Positions 47,158-58,859 of a stretch of DNA of 64,000 bases are shown piece by piece. The DNA is from Phanerochaete sordida (Eukaryota > Basidiomycota > Agaricomycetes > Polyporales > Phanerochaetaceae). Location: NCBI GenBank assembly GCA_019973155.2, contig BPQB01000070.1:124001-188000 (forward strand), in the 5' to 3' direction. Within the stretch, counting starts at the first letter, position 1. Every line of letters begins with the position of its first letter. The position numbers and the translations under genes were made by a program. The notes under the pieces were generated by a model, which saw nothing but the letters and a program-made list of their open reading frames with translations, did not search any database and had not been told where the DNA came from.

Positions 47158-47726
47158 GGCAACGTTCTCACCGTATCGCTATTACTACCCCGACTACGGT
47201 ATATACAATGCTATTGACGGTAGCTACATCCTACTGACCTGCTCTCGCGATGTAGTGTTGATCTAACAGCGCGAGACGATGCCTAGTATTGACACGGGAC
47301 CCGTCGCACTGTACGCGACCGCGGCGCGCGGCGTGTTAGCCGTCGGCCCGTCGCTTTATTACGGTTTTCCTTACACCAGCAGTCGGCACCAGCAGTCAGT
47401 GCAGGATTGTTGTAGCACCGCCATGGTCGAGCCACCAGGTACGCCCCGCACACCTACCGATACACAGCGTTGACATACTCTCCATAGCTCTCACTTTGGC
47501 GGCGCGCACGTCGCGGGTGCTCGGGACGCTCGCCGTCCAACGACGAGCCACCTCGTCGCCGCCGCCGCTCGCCGGCGTGCCGCCCATTGTGCGCGGCGTA
47601 AGTGAGACAGGCAGCGATACATTGCGCTCGTTGACCCCCGTATCTACTCAAGTACAACAGCGCGGTTTGTTGCACTACTTCTGTCCCTCGGCGTCGGCTC
47701 TCGCGGCGCCCACTGTGTACGCGTAG

Positions 47727-50700
47727 CCCCTTGTACCCCGTCGCCGCGCTGACCTCGACCCCGCCTCGCCCGTCCCTCCTGTCCCCGCAGCCGCCTTCGC
47801 GATCCACGCCGCCACGAACGCGCGGATCTGCCGCCGCCATATGCCGGGAGGGTGGGCCATCGAGCGTGCCGGTGTCCACGCCCCCGGCCCCGGCGACGAC
47901 AGCCTTCGGTGCAGCACAGGCGTCGTCGATGTCGAAGGCAGGGCTTGGGTGCAGCTCTGCCGCGCGCCCGTCGCCGTGTGCTGCGCCGCCATAGCAAGGG
48001 CGCGGTCGGCCGTCGGGCACGGCAGCTGCGCGCCGACCCCTCTGCAGGCCGCCTCGTCGTGCAGCCACGGTGCGTCCTTCGCGTGCGTTTCGGTGGCGAC
48101 GCTGACGTCTGCCCGTGGCAGAGCTTGCGCATCCCGCCGCCGCCATCGTCGGAGCCCGCGGCTGCTCACCCTCCCGCCTCCGCCCGCTCCGGTACGCTCT
48201 CCCTCGCCGCTCGCGCACGTCGGCACCACGCTGACGACGCCGGGTCAGCACGGCGGCGCCGGACACAACAGCGGGCCGCTCACCGTCAGCGGCCTCGTCG
48301 GCGCAGCGCGCGTTCGTGCTCGCGGTGCCAGCGCACTCGCGTCTCCGGTGTGTCGCCCCCGCCTCTGCGTCGTGGCGGTCGCAAGCTCACGCCGCCCGTC
48401 CAGCCGTCGTGCTTGCCCAGCCGGCCGTCCAGCGTCGGTCGGTCGTTCTGCCTCACGCGCTGCACTGCGCCGGCGGGCCCAGACGCTCCGCGCCGTCTCG
48501 CCGTCCACGCCGTCGCGCTGCGCCCGGAAGACGCGGCGTCTCCGTGGGTGTCCTCGCTGCATCTCGGCCACGTCCCGCCGAGTGCGCTCGGGGGCCTCCA
48601 GGGATCGCACCGCCGGGGCCGAGGCTGGGGGCGGGGGCTGCTCCTGGGGTGTTAGTACGTCGCGGTGCGCTGCCTCGCGCCGCCCCTGTGCCTCATCTCC
48701 ATCTCCAGCCGGCTCGCCACCCTTGCGCTGCGCGGCTGCGAACGCGCGACACCACCCGTCGCGGCGCGGCGCGGCGCGCACGACTCGCGCACACGCTCAG
48801 GCGCGGACGCAGCCTCCTCAGGTGTTCTGGACGGGCTTCCGGCGCCGGCCTGCACCACTTTCGCGGCGAGACGTCTCGGCCGCGGCCCGCCGGAGGCGAA
48901 CGTCGGGGGCGGGAATGTTTTCCGGAGGGCGGGCGACGCCGGCGGCGGGGCACCGCGCGGCGCGACGCGGAACGCACGACGCGCGCAGGGCGTCGCACGT
49001 CGTTCCGCGACCCGCGCGGACTTGGCTGACGTGCGCGCGAGCAGTTGTCAGGGGCGCTGTTGCGTGTTCTGGTTCTCCGGGGGACGACGCGGACGCCGCG
49101 CGCCGCGTCGTTGTTGCTGGTGAGTTCTTTCTTCGCTGTCTTGCTCGCGTTGGGCGTTGGGCACCGGCCGGGGGCGTCGAGGCTGGTGCGCCGGTCATCG
49201 CGCAGGCCCTGGGTTGGAGGGGCGGTCATTTGGGATGGGCACGCGCGTGTACGTCGCCGCGTGCACTTGCTCGGGGACCAGGGTCGGACGGCTGGAGGCA
49301 GCCGCGCCGGCAGGGCGCGTCTGCCCTGGGATCTTTCGTCCACTCGGCACTGCGTGGGGTGCTTCGGGCACAGCGTACGCACAAGTTGGCTTCTCCTTTG
49401 TTGCCGTCCGCTGACGATGCCAGGTTAGCCCCTTCCACGCCGGACCGCCAAGCGGAGAGTGCTCACCATGCCCACGAGCCCATGGCGCGCATGCGCGCCA
49501 GCTCGTCGCAGTCCCCCGCCATCTCCTGCCGCCTCTGCGTCGCATCCGCCTCCCGTTGACGTGCCTAGTAGGATTCTCGAGCCGGCTGGCTCTCGCTCTT
49601 CCGTGGCGGTCTTGGCCTCGAGGCAGCGTCGCGCAGAGCCACGCGCCTTGCTGCGCCGTCGTGAGGTGTGTCTCCCGCCGCTGTGCGTCGCGCCCTTTGC
49701 TGATGATCGCGCGAGCGCAGCCTCCAGCCGCGGGTGTCTGCCCGCGCTCGCTGCGCAGCCGCATTGCGGGCTGGACGTCGTCTCTGGCACCCGTCTCGGT
49801 GCACGCGGTGTCGCGCGCGCGGGTGTCCGTTCGGTCACTGCGCGTTCACGCGTCGTGTTCGTGCGATGGCGGGCGCAGCGGTGAGCTTCCATCGCCGTGG
49901 CGGGGGTGTGATTGGTGGGAAAGGCACGGCGAGGCGCGGAGCCGTCGTAGCAGACGCACAGGCGCGCTCGCTGGTTGAATGCGCTTTGAGGGGTGGGCGA
50001 GGGTGTAGGACGGAGGTGGCTGCGCCAGCCCGCGCTCGGCGCGGGTTGTGCAGCGCGTTTCCAGTCGCTGCGGCAGGATGCGGAATACGTCGTTACGGGT
50101 GCGTAGGGACTATGCACGACGTCGCGCGGTAGCGTTCGTTGCAGCCGCCGCGGCAGGACCGTTCTTCGAATGCGGGCGTGCCGATGTTCACGGGGGCTAA
50201 GACTGGAACACAGGGTGTGGCTGGCTCAGCGGGTGGGCGATATCGTGAGAAGTTGCCGGCATGCGCGCGCAGCGGCCAGTTTGAATTTGCGGGTAGGTCG
50301 GTAAAAGGGCACGGTAGCGGGATGGACGCGGTGAGCGGTGCGGGTGTTGTTGGGCGCGTCGGCACGCGGGCGTCCGCGTCATCTGTGACCACGTCGGAGT
50401 TAGCTTGCAGAACGGACGAGAGAAAGTCAGCGACGCACCTCAGCCATGGCTGAAGAGCCTCTGCGTGCTGTCTCGCTCGTCTGGCACACGGCTCGCGCTT
50501 CGCGGCCCCGGGAACCTCGTGCGGAGCGCCAACTCGCGCCGGGAAAGTCGGACAGCGCGGGCTAAGCTTGCTGCGAACGTTGTGAGATGGCGTCGAGGGC
50601 GGGACGGCCGCAGGTGTCGTCGTGCATGGCCGGGGTCGTGGTCGAGATCGAGGTTGACGTGGAGAGAGCGCGTGAAGCGCGCGAGAAGGCGCGAGGTGTC

Positions 50701-50769
50701 CGGAAACGCCACCAACTGATGGCGCGCGTTCTTGCGGCGCTGGCACGAGAAGCAGGGTGTGAGGCAAGC
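47727..50769. other. 3-kb very GC-rich block without recognisable genes
   Basis: The base composition is markedly more GC-rich than the flanks, giving long overlapping open frames in nearly every frame, the longest 572 codons at 47841-49559 plus and 270 codons at 47454-48266 minus. Their translations are dominated by Arg, Ala, Pro, Ser and Gly, with no hydrophobic core pattern, domain or paralog. None is called as a gene. No tandem repeat is obvious by eye. Confidence 0.5.
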
Positions 50770-51075
50770 AGGGCACGGTCAGCGCGCAGACATGGACGTC
50801 GAGCAGAGAGCTGGGGAAGCGGGCGGTAACCAGGAGCCAACGAGGGCGAGCGGTCGCCGACGCGGTCTAGACACGGTTCGTCTTCATCCTCCCTTGGCGC
50901 CAGGGCCCCATCACGAGACCTCGGCATGGGCCGAGGCCCCAAGCCAGGTCCATCCCCGCCGCGGAGGCAAGTCGCTCCGCCGCCAGCTTTTGCTTTGACA
51001 CAACCCGGCGAAAACGACGACAAAGGACGGAGAGAAACCAAGCCGTGAATCGAAGTGCGTGACACGTTTGAGAAG
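50770..51075 (+). repeat. Segmental duplication block 1, copy B
   Basis: Direct-orientation match to 39096-39375 with moderate divergence and a 17-bp insertion near 50965. In this copy, block 1 is separated from block 2 by about 600 bp of other sequence instead of about 70 bp. Confidence 0.8.
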
Positions 51076-51277
51076 AGAGAGGAAGACGACAAATCACATA
51101 CTCATCCCGACGCACCTGGCCAACGCCTGGCAGCGAAAACCGGCTGCGGCCTGCTACATCCAGAGGCAGGATCGTCAGCTCGCTGCAAAATAGTCAGGAA
51201 CACACGCAGAACCAAGAAGAATAAGCGTACGGTATCTACAAATTCAGACGTGTTCTATACACGAATTATCTTTGCAG

Positions 51278-51617
51278 GCAATGCGCGAAAGTACGGACAC
51301 CGTATTGGCGCGACTGGCACCAGCAATGGTGAGCCGCCTGTGTTTGAGCCCGAGAATAGCACACATAACGTAGCAGTAAGTTGTTTATACCACTATTGTG
51401 CGCATATATTGACTATATGCGCTAGCATGTGGGCTCAGGAGACGAGCCTGATGCCGCAGACGCCAGCACCAACGCCCAAGTGCTCCCGCTAGCCGTGCAG
51501 CAGCTGGCAGACGAAGATCGGAGCCCGTCTCGTCTCTCCAGAGTCGGTTTCGGTAGTTCACTTGCCTACGCGCACCCGATACAGGACAACAACGATCGTT
51601 CAGGTGACCCAAACTAA
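51278..51617 (+). CDS. Unknown gene fragment inside the duplication
   Basis: Two exons on the plus strand, 51278-51375 and 51426-51617, are joined through a 50-nt intron with good GTAAGT and TAG sites. The frame stays open and ends in G-D-P-N-stop, giving about 95 residues that are hydrophilic, Ala/Asp/Ser-rich and without a recognised domain. An acceptor precedes the first exon, but no start codon or further upstream exon can be placed, so it may be the 3' end of a broken gene. It lies wholly in the sequence that separates duplication blocks 1 and 2 in copy B and is absent from copy A. Confidence 0.35.
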
Positions 51618-51690
51618 GACAGTAAGATGATCTGTCTTGCACTCACCCTGTACACGTGCGATAATGCGAAGCGAAGACCTCTCAGGACCT

Positions 51691-52489
51691 GCGGTCACGA
51701 ATACCTTGAGCTCACCCACTACGACACGCGCGCTTTCTGTAAACGACAGTATATTCCATTATCAAGAAACGAGCGAAAGAATTCTTCCAATAACATCCAC
51801 CTCCACCGGGACGAGCGTCGGGCGGGATGGACTGACTGACAAGCCAGTGATCCTCCGCGGCAACACTACGCCACCAGCCTCCACCAGAACACACTCCACG
51901 CCTCAGCCGATCGAGGAGATGTGGTGCTTCGAGTCGGGGGCCTCGGGCATCGACTCGCGGTCGCCGAAGACGACGACGTCCTTCTGGACCGAGATCTCGG
52001 AGAGCGCGATGCCCGTCGACGTCGCCTGCGTCGTGCTCGCGCCCGTCGGGCCGCCGCCGCCGCCGCGCGCCCACTGCAGCAGGCTCGGCGCCTGTCTCTG
52101 TGGAGCCGCCCCGGGGCATGTTCAGCAAACGTCGGGACACACAACGGAGGGCTTACCGCGCTGTCCAGGTCGACCGTGCCGTGCAGCTGCGCGCGCAGGT
52201 CGTTGCGGCTGATGAGCGTGTCGAGGAGCGTCTGCGGCGCGGTGAGCGGTGAGCGGCGTGCGCGGGCTGCGTGCGGCGCGGCGCGCGGGGACTCACGTTC
52301 GTGTAGATGCGGCCGATGGGGATCGCGAACATGCCGTAGAAGTTCGTGTTCGGCCAGCGCGAGAAGGTGATGAGGTCGCCGATCGAGAAGATGCCGGCGA
52401 AGAGCCCGGTCTGGATCGCGCCGCGGATGAGCTTGTTCACGACCGTGTCCGTCTTGCGGAAGCCCGTCTTCGAGCGCGTGAGGACGATG
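51691..52489 (+). repeat. Segmental duplication block 2, copy B
   Basis: Matches 39447-40234 in direct orientation at very high identity, with a few small indels. It spans the last three exons of the intact DUF6534 gene; the copy A homology ends within the fourth exon from the end. Confidence 0.85.
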
Positions 52490-53513
52490 CCGAGGGCGAC
52501 TGCAGGTGCGTCAGACACGCGGCCTTGACGTTGAGAAGGAGGGCTTACTGGTGACAAGTGCGTCCACGGTAACCTGCAGGACGAGCCAGGCCGTGACGAG
52601 GTTGGAGAGCACCGACAGCTTCGCCGACCTGCGCTTTGTGGTAAGCGCCTGCGCCTGCGAACAAGAGACACGCAGCTCACTCCTTGATGATCCACGCCTT
52701 GATACCGCAGGTCATCCCGAGGGCGCACGAGGGGATCGCGAGACCAATGATGAGGCCGTACAGGTACCTGTTCTCGGTGAAGCGATACACGCTGCAAGTC
52801 GCTGGTGAGTTCACCTGCTAAGCGCGATCGCGGCGCTGACATACCGCCAGCCCAGGAAGATCTGCGTGACCATCGACGCCCATCCAGTGGCGATCGGGGT
52901 CAGAGTGTACGGCCAGATGGCCTCTGCGTGGGCGCTCGGTCAGCAGGACAACGGAGATGGCGCCGAGACGCTCACCTCCGAGCGTCGCAGGATTCCCGTA
53001 GCCGGTAACGCTGTGCACAGGTGAGAACATGGATATACGGATCTCTGAACCCTTGCTCACCAGTAATAATATCCCATCCAGATACAGCTGCGCATCGGAC
53101 TTAGCGTTTTCCGGTGGTGGCAAGGCGAAGTGACTCACGCGATACTGTGGACTGAGTCCAGCAGGAAAAGAAACAGGACCATCGCCCTATTCGCAGGTAA
53201 GATCCGCCGTCGCACCATACCGCGCAAAGCTTACTTCAGTGGGAGTGGATCATTGAACTCTGCAGATCTGTCAGAACAAAGGGAGCGATGGCGCGATGGA
53301 GTACTCACTCCTTCTCTTATACAGGAGGAACTGGAATACGACCAGACCGAACAAGAAAGTGTTGACTATAGCGCATGAACGGGTGCTGTTCTCTGCACGA
53401 CGTCTGACTCACAGAGGATGCCAACGTAAAGCGTGCCTAAATAGGTATGAGCAACCGGCCGCGGAGACCAAGGAACAGGCGCGCTCACCAAGACTCAGGT
53501 CGAACTCGCCCAT
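51903..53513 (-). CDS. DUF6534 multi-pass membrane protein (intact)
   Basis: Agaricomycete membrane protein of unknown function with about seven helices. Start 53513: MGEFDLSLG, then TLYVGILF, NTFLFGLVVFQFLLYKKE, EFNDPLPLK, AMVLFLFLLDSVHSIA, CIWMGYYYCVTGYGNP, AIWPYTLTPIATGWASMVTQ, VYRFTENRYLYGLIIGL, SAKLSVLSNLVTAWLVLQ, then the DUF6534 signature LTRSKTGFRKTDTVVNKL ... DLITFSRWPNTNFYGMF ... IPIGRIYTN, TLLDTLISRNDL, and a hydrophilic tail ending SMPEAPDSKHHISSIG at 51903. About twelve exons with canonical short introns all connect in frame. It resembles a receptor- or transporter-like topology, but no ligand or substrate can be named. A truncated duplicate lies at 39659-40234. Confidence 0.8.
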
Positions 53514-54352
53514 CTTGCTGCGTGGCGTCCAGCGGGGCAGGATGGGCGGACGGGTCGAGTTGGGCGACGAATATATGAGGCGAGAGGCAGGGGCGAGAAT
53601 GAATGGACGTCAACGGGGCCCTCCACGATTTCATAGGACATCAGCGCGACCCTTCCGCCCGCGCGTCTCTGCCACCCGTTAGCCGACGACGGCGAGCGTC
53701 CTCGGCTCAGAGCCTCAGGGTCTGCCCTCTCGCCCGCATCGCGGGCATCAAGGCCAGAGCCTGCCCAAACGGGCCGCGCCGACGAAAGTCTGATGCCTCG
53801 CGCCGTCGCATCCATTCTACGCTACCCGGGCGCAGGCCCACACGGAGGCGTCCCCGCGCGGCCGCGTTCGCGCGGCGCCCGCAGCGCCGTCCGCCGCCGC
53901 GCTGCCTCTGCCCGCAAAAGGCACCTCGCGCGCCGCAGTCGCCGCGCCGCTCGCACGCCCACACCCACGGGCGGGAAGCCCAGCTCCAGCTCGCGAGGCA
54001 CCGCGGTCGGCTGTCAGCTGCGCGGGCGCGTGCGCAAGTGTGAGCCGTAATTCGAAGCTTGTCTGACGGGGACTGCACCACGCAGGTCGCCATGCCGCAT
54101 CCGGTGCGCGCCTGGGGCCCCGGTGCATTCTTTGGACGACGCTAGCCCCGGCAGCGCGCGAGCCTGGTCGCGTCACCTGCGCCCACGCCCGCCCCGCGCG
54201 CTCTGTGCGCGCCGCGTGCCCTGCTGAGGCACCCGCACCCCGTCGTCGCCACCGCTCCCACGCCATCATGCCCTCAATCTCGCTACAGGACGCTTTGAAA
54301 TTATGGTACAAAGTGGTAACGTACGACGCCCCGCGCGCGAATCGGGCTCTCC
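53514..54352. other. Intergenic region
   Basis: GC-rich spacer holding the DUF6534 promoter (minus) and the 3' flank of the epimerase gene. The overlapping frames are Arg/Ala-rich and not called. Confidence 0.5.
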
Positions 54353-55751
54353 CTACGAGATGTGCACATACGGTTTGTCGTCTTCCAGGGCCGCGTCGAT
54401 CATCGCGGGGAGCGTCTCCATCAAAGTCACCTTGTCGCTCTCGGGGTGCGTCCAGCCCATCCGCGCGAGCCGATCCCCCTTCGCGAACATGTTCCCGCCG
54501 AGCAGGGACCACCCGTCTGCAAGGCGCGCTCAGTGCCGTCGCGCAGAGGCCACAAAACGTGGACTTACAGTGTCCCAGGGGCTCGACGATCTCCTCCGGC
54601 ATCGGCTTTGAGCCGGGCTCCTTCGCGATGCCTTTGCTGTACAGGTACTGGGCGCGCCATCAGCCTCCTGCGCCAGGCACAGTGCTGTCACGGACTTACG
54701 TCGCCCATGCCCCTCGTCCACTCGCCGTACGACAGGATCGTAGGCGTGACACCGAAGTCTGGCGCGCCGTCAGCACGCGCGGGGCCTCAGGTCGCGTCTC
54801 AGCTCGACTCACAGAGCCCGTCTGCGCCCTCGTCCGCCGTGCCGTCGCGTGCAGCACGCAGCACCATGGCGATCGCTTCCGCGAGGTCCTTCACGTGGAT
54901 GGTGTTCTGTGCGTTGAAGCCCCTGCCCCAGGTGCCCGCGTACCCGAGCCGCTTCGCGTAGTCCATGAAGATGCGCAGCCAGAGCGTCGTCTTCTGCACG
55001 CCTATCGCAACGCTAATGAGCGTGTGCGCCGTGCGCGCGCAGGAGACGCACCGTTGCCGACGCCGTAGATCTGGCCCGGGTACACGATTATCGATCGGAT
55101 GGGGTTCTCCTTGCGCGTGCCCGCTGCGACGATCTGGGAGGCGCGGTGAGCGTTACGGCACACGAAGCTTGACGGGCACGCACGGGTTTATCAGACTCCA
55201 GATGGGTGTTCGTGGGTTCGCAGCTGCGGTCTCAGCGATAAGCACACAGACGCGGAGCCGGGGAGCGGGAAACGCACTCTTCGAGGCTCAGTCCGATGTC
55301 CGACCAGAACTTCGGGTTCTCGACCTTCTCGCCGTGGATGTTGTCGCTGATGATGCCGCAGCCCGAGACGTGCAGGTACAGTGGGGGACTGCCCGGGCGC
55401 GCGGCCGCGTTCTTCTCGAGGCCCTCGAGCGTCGCTGCCGCGTCGTCAGCCCACCGTGCATGCCCCCGCAGCACACGACGCACCGCGCACGCTGGGCCAG
55501 TGGTCCGAGCTCGCCGAGTTGATCACGATGTCCGCCGTCGCCGCCTCCTCCACGATCACCGGCGCGTCGTTCAGGTCGCCCGGCACGACGACGAGGCGCG
55601 GGTGCAGCGCCTGCAGCTGCGCGACGCGCGCCGGCGTCGGGTTGCGCACGAGCGCGCGCACCGTGTCCTCGGGGAAGTCGCGCGCGAGCAGCGGCAGGAC
55701 GTCGCCCGACAGGTAGCCCGTCGCGCCGAGGTAGAAGATCGTCTGGGGCAT
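54353..55751 (-). CDS. NAD(P)-binding epimerase/dehydratase-like protein
   Basis: Extended short-chain dehydrogenase (Rossmann) enzyme of the NAD-dependent epimerase/NmrA-like group. The start at 55751 gives MPQTIFYLGATGYLSGDVLP with the dinucleotide-binding G-A-T-G-Y-L-S-G. It continues with VRALVRNPTPARVAQL, VVVPGDLNDAP and ADIVINSASSDHW, then LYLHVSGCGIISDN, IIVYPGQIYGVGN (the Tyr-Pro-Gly active-site-side motif) and INTIHVKDLAEAIAMVL-type sequence (seen as NTIHVKDLAEA). The C-terminal part is FGVTPTILSYGEW ... WSLLGGNMFAKGDRL, ending KPYVHIS at 54353. About six exons keep frame at the junctions checked. The substrate is not predictable; a classic YxxxK is not obvious, so it may be a regulatory or atypical member. 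A TATA-like sequence lies about 90 bp upstream. Confidence 0.8.
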
Positions 55752-58700
55752 CGCGTGTGTGCTGTGCAGCGTCAGAGGTGGGATAGAGTCGCGAGAGAGC
55801 AGGGCAGGGCCTCGCAGGCCGCCCCGCGCGCGCCGCGCAGATATATGCGGGGCACGGCCGTGCGGCGTGCGGTCGCACTAGCTCGCAGCGTTCCTGGGAT
55901 GTGTTTCCGGAAAAGCGCATTGCCAGCACACGTAAGCGGGCGCGGAGCTGGGCGTGCAGCCCTCGGCGGCGCCAGGCATCGTCGCCCAGGGTGCCAGAGA
56001 CAGGCTAAGGCGACACGATGTCAGTGCTTCGCCAGATGCTGATGGTGGCGACGGCGATGCTGGGCTAGCGGCAGCCCTGGGCGGGTGTGCTGGGCCAGAC
56101 TTGTCTTTCGGGGTGCCGAACGCGCGGTGAATAGAGCGAGGATCTTGACATGACAGCAAGAGGACAGGAGCGCCGCGGCGGCTGCGCCTGTAGCCTGATA
56201 GTCTGATGTCTTCGCGGGCAACTTTCAGGGTGACTTCGACGTAGCACATGCTCGTTAAGAGCACCCGAGCGTCGTGGAGGTGTGGTGGCTGGACAGTCTG
56301 CTCGACCCCGTGAAACCAAGACATCATCGTACGAGAAGACGCTGGCGTAGCCGAGCTGGGATCAGAACGTCAGCTGGGTCGAGTTGGGAGCTGCTCAAGA
56401 TTGTACTATAGCGAACTCGCGCAAGGGCTGTGCACAGTCATGTATGCTGACGAAGTGTATCGTCCCGAGGTTCGTCGAGTGTAACAGGAAATAAGTGCAG
56501 GCGAACTAGATGGAAGCGAGAACGGGCGTAACGATGGCGTCCATGTGTTAAGGGATCGAGGCGCGAGTGTTGGGATGCAATGATGGCAGAGTCGTCTCTG
56601 ATCCGAAGGAATCATCAGCGTGGTGGTCTCTGGCAGACTGGCACAACGAACGTAGCGCGTGAGGATATCCAACAAAAGACACCTCGCCGACGCCCGACGC
56701 GCATCGCGCACAAATCTGTCCCACTCGCGTGCAATTTTGTTGTCAGAGAGCAAGACGTCGCCGCAGGATGGATCGACGTGCGAAATGTGTACAATAACCA
56801 GACAGTCTCCACGCCACCACCTGCGAGCGTAGCCACTACGAGGCGCCAGTGCTCGCGTTGTGTACAAGATTCAATGCATCAGCGTGCAGCGTCTCAACGT
56901 GAACCTGGATGCGCACCTCACTGCCTGTGCAGATTTGTCGAACGCGCCCACTGGAACTACCTTCGCGGCGGCTAGAATGTCCTTGCCGCGGCCGTTCTTG
57001 AAGGATGCGCGCACGTTGATATTTGGTGACAGAGATGTAGTACATTGTGTCAGTATGATTGACCAGCAAGACAGATGTGCCAACGCACCCGGTGAGGCTG
57101 GAGCTCTACTACATGCGCACAGTGCCCTGGCTATTGGTCAGTGCCCCTCGCAGGTACCTTGAAGCTTGCTCTGGCTCACCGAGCACCCCATTGACGAGCC
57201 TGTGTCAGACATGGAGTTAGAGGATGGCGTACGCGCCAGGTAGGACGCGCTGATCAGCGGGAACAGCGGAAGCGCGGGTGCGAGGCCGAGCATGCAGGCT
57301 TGGACGGTACGGCATCGCTGCTGGTGCTGATGCTAATATACGAGCTTCCGATGGCGCTGCGAGCCCTTTTCACTTCGTTCACGTGCGTGTGCGGACGGAC
57401 ACACTTGTACGGTGACGCGGGGTGAACGGGGTCTCCACCTGATGAACGTGTTGGAGATGTCGTTGGCGGAGGGGTCGAGGGAATGTACGGAGGGGTGGAG
57501 TGGAGGACGCCGCTAGCTCCACATCGGCCGCTCGACGTCCGGACGCGGCGCCAGATCCTGAGCTCCCAGGGCTACGTCTTCTCGAGGCGGCTCTTCTTGC
57601 GGCAGCGAGGTCGCGCGCGGGCCACGGCTGCGTGCGCGCGCGCTGGTTGTATACGACGTACGAGCGCAGCGTTGGTCGCAGCGGCAGAAGACGACGACGG
57701 CGCGTGCGTTGCGCTGTGCTGGGTCGGCAAAAGCGGCGACGAGTGCGAACGCGGCGCTCGTACGCGCCAGGGCATCGTCGTCACTGGTTGACAGTACCAA
57801 TGCCTTAGTCAGCGCGCAGGGCATAGTAGAATATGTAGGAACGCGCTTCGCCGGTTTCGGGTAGGCATCTGTTATATGCTCTCTATCGCGACACCACCAG
57901 CGCACAGGGATGTCGAGAGCGTGTTCCCGCTGCGCTGGTTTCTGGCGGGAGTGCGGGACTTGGTTGGCTAAGGTCGTCTGCGGATAACGCGTGGTGAGTA
58001 AATCGGCGCTCTCAGCGCTCAGCCCCGCCGTGGCGCACAGCAATCATCGACGTTACAGTCGGCGTACGTAGAAGTGGTGGCGGTCGGGAGACAGGTTCGG
58101 CCAGAGCGCAAAGCGCGCGTGGACACATGACCCTAGGCAGACGCCAGCCAGCCGAAGCAAGTCTTTTATCATGTACGAGCTGCTGCGGTTGCCATTCTAA
58201 TTCGCTGCGCTGCTACGTAGTACAGCGGCTTGCGACGGAAATGAAGACCTCGCATGAGCCTTTTTCAGGCACGATTTGAGGCACTGGCGGATGATTTTGC
58301 CACCGTGGTCGTGAGCCTTTGACTCCGTCTGCTTACTTGCAGTTTACTGCTGATCCAAGTTTGTTATCGAATCCTCCGATTCATCCGACGTGGTCGGGTC
58401 CCGGAACTTGTCGTGAGCGTGACGTGCCCCCCTATCGGTTCGACGAAGTATGCTCAGGCCCGGGTAAATCCAACTGCAGTTCTTCGCTAACAGACACCGC
58501 CCAATTCTTTGCGCATATATCAGCTTCGAGACATGCTGTACAATCCCATTACCACCGTGCGTTGCTGTGGGATTTTACGAGCAGTGCCCTCAATGATTCC
58601 TGATGCCGTGCCGTCATAGAAGTGAAGGGCCGTGCGGATGCGCGTTCCCTCAAAACGTGGCTGGGAACGCAAGTCTGAAACAGATTTGAGAAAGATCCCA

Positions 58701-58859
58701 GGAGCTTGCTAATTGAGGGCATCCATACCAGTGCTGCATTGGTCAGGCGGCCATGAGGCCTTCATGGTGGCGATGAGGGACGTCGGCCACTGTGAGGGCT
58801 TTCCTAGCTGTCACATCGACCTGTCCCTGACTGCACCACATAGCTCGTATTCTGAAACC
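55752..58859. other. 3.1-kb region without confident genes
   Basis: No recognisable gene. Weak minus-strand candidates are an ATG at 57292 with a short hydrophobic start (M-L-G-L-A-P-A-L-P-L-F), possible introns and a TATA-like sequence near 57335, and a 101-codon frame at 57513-57817 preceded by a TATA-like sequence near 57870. Neither translation matches a family and splice choices are open. The ZZ-gene promoter lies at the right end. Confidence 0.4.
55841..55846 (-). promoter_or_regulatory. TATA box of epimerase-like gene
   Basis: On the minus strand gcaTATATctgc lies about 90 bp before the start codon at 55751, in otherwise GC-rich DNA, at a normal fungal distance. Confidence 0.55.

Larger units (their letters stand above)
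45330..47726 (+). other. TATA-driven transcription unit with a dense array of short introns
   Basis: Downstream of the TATA box come canonical introns with near-identical donors (mostly GTAAGTA) and CAG/TAG acceptors: 45573-45629, 45724-45775, 45826-45887, 46004-46069 (a GC-AG intron), 46087-46145, 46234-46297, 46339-46396, 46495-46548, 46614-46668, 46912-47046 and 47092-47142. Weaker ones follow near 47437 and 47599. Exons are 17-240 nt. The first ATG (45442) opens a 42-codon frame that stops at the end of exon 1. A different frame stays open from exon 1 through 46613 if the 46234-46297 intron is retained, then becomes ambiguous. The encoded sequence matches no family I know. It may be a coding gene whose exons I cannot fully connect, or a spliced non-coding RNA. 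Confidence 0.45.

Noticed and set aside
47454..48266. 270-codon minus-strand open frame
   Set aside because: Same GC-rich block, Arg/Gly-rich translation, overlapping better or equal frames on the opposite strand.
47841..49559. 572-codon plus-strand open frame
   Set aside because: It is explained by very high GC content suppressing stop codons; the translation is Arg/Ser/Ala-rich without hydrophobic periodicity or any family match, and competing frames exist on the other strand.
50562..51092. Minus-strand 176-codon frame across duplication block 1
   Set aside because: The matching frame in copy A (39020-39370) differs in length and is broken by indels, so the sequence is not under coding constraint.
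57513..57817. Minus-strand 101-codon frame with a TATA-like sequence upstream
   Set aside because: No family match, composition similar to chance GC-rich frames, and a plus-strand frame overlaps it; left as a weak candidate only.
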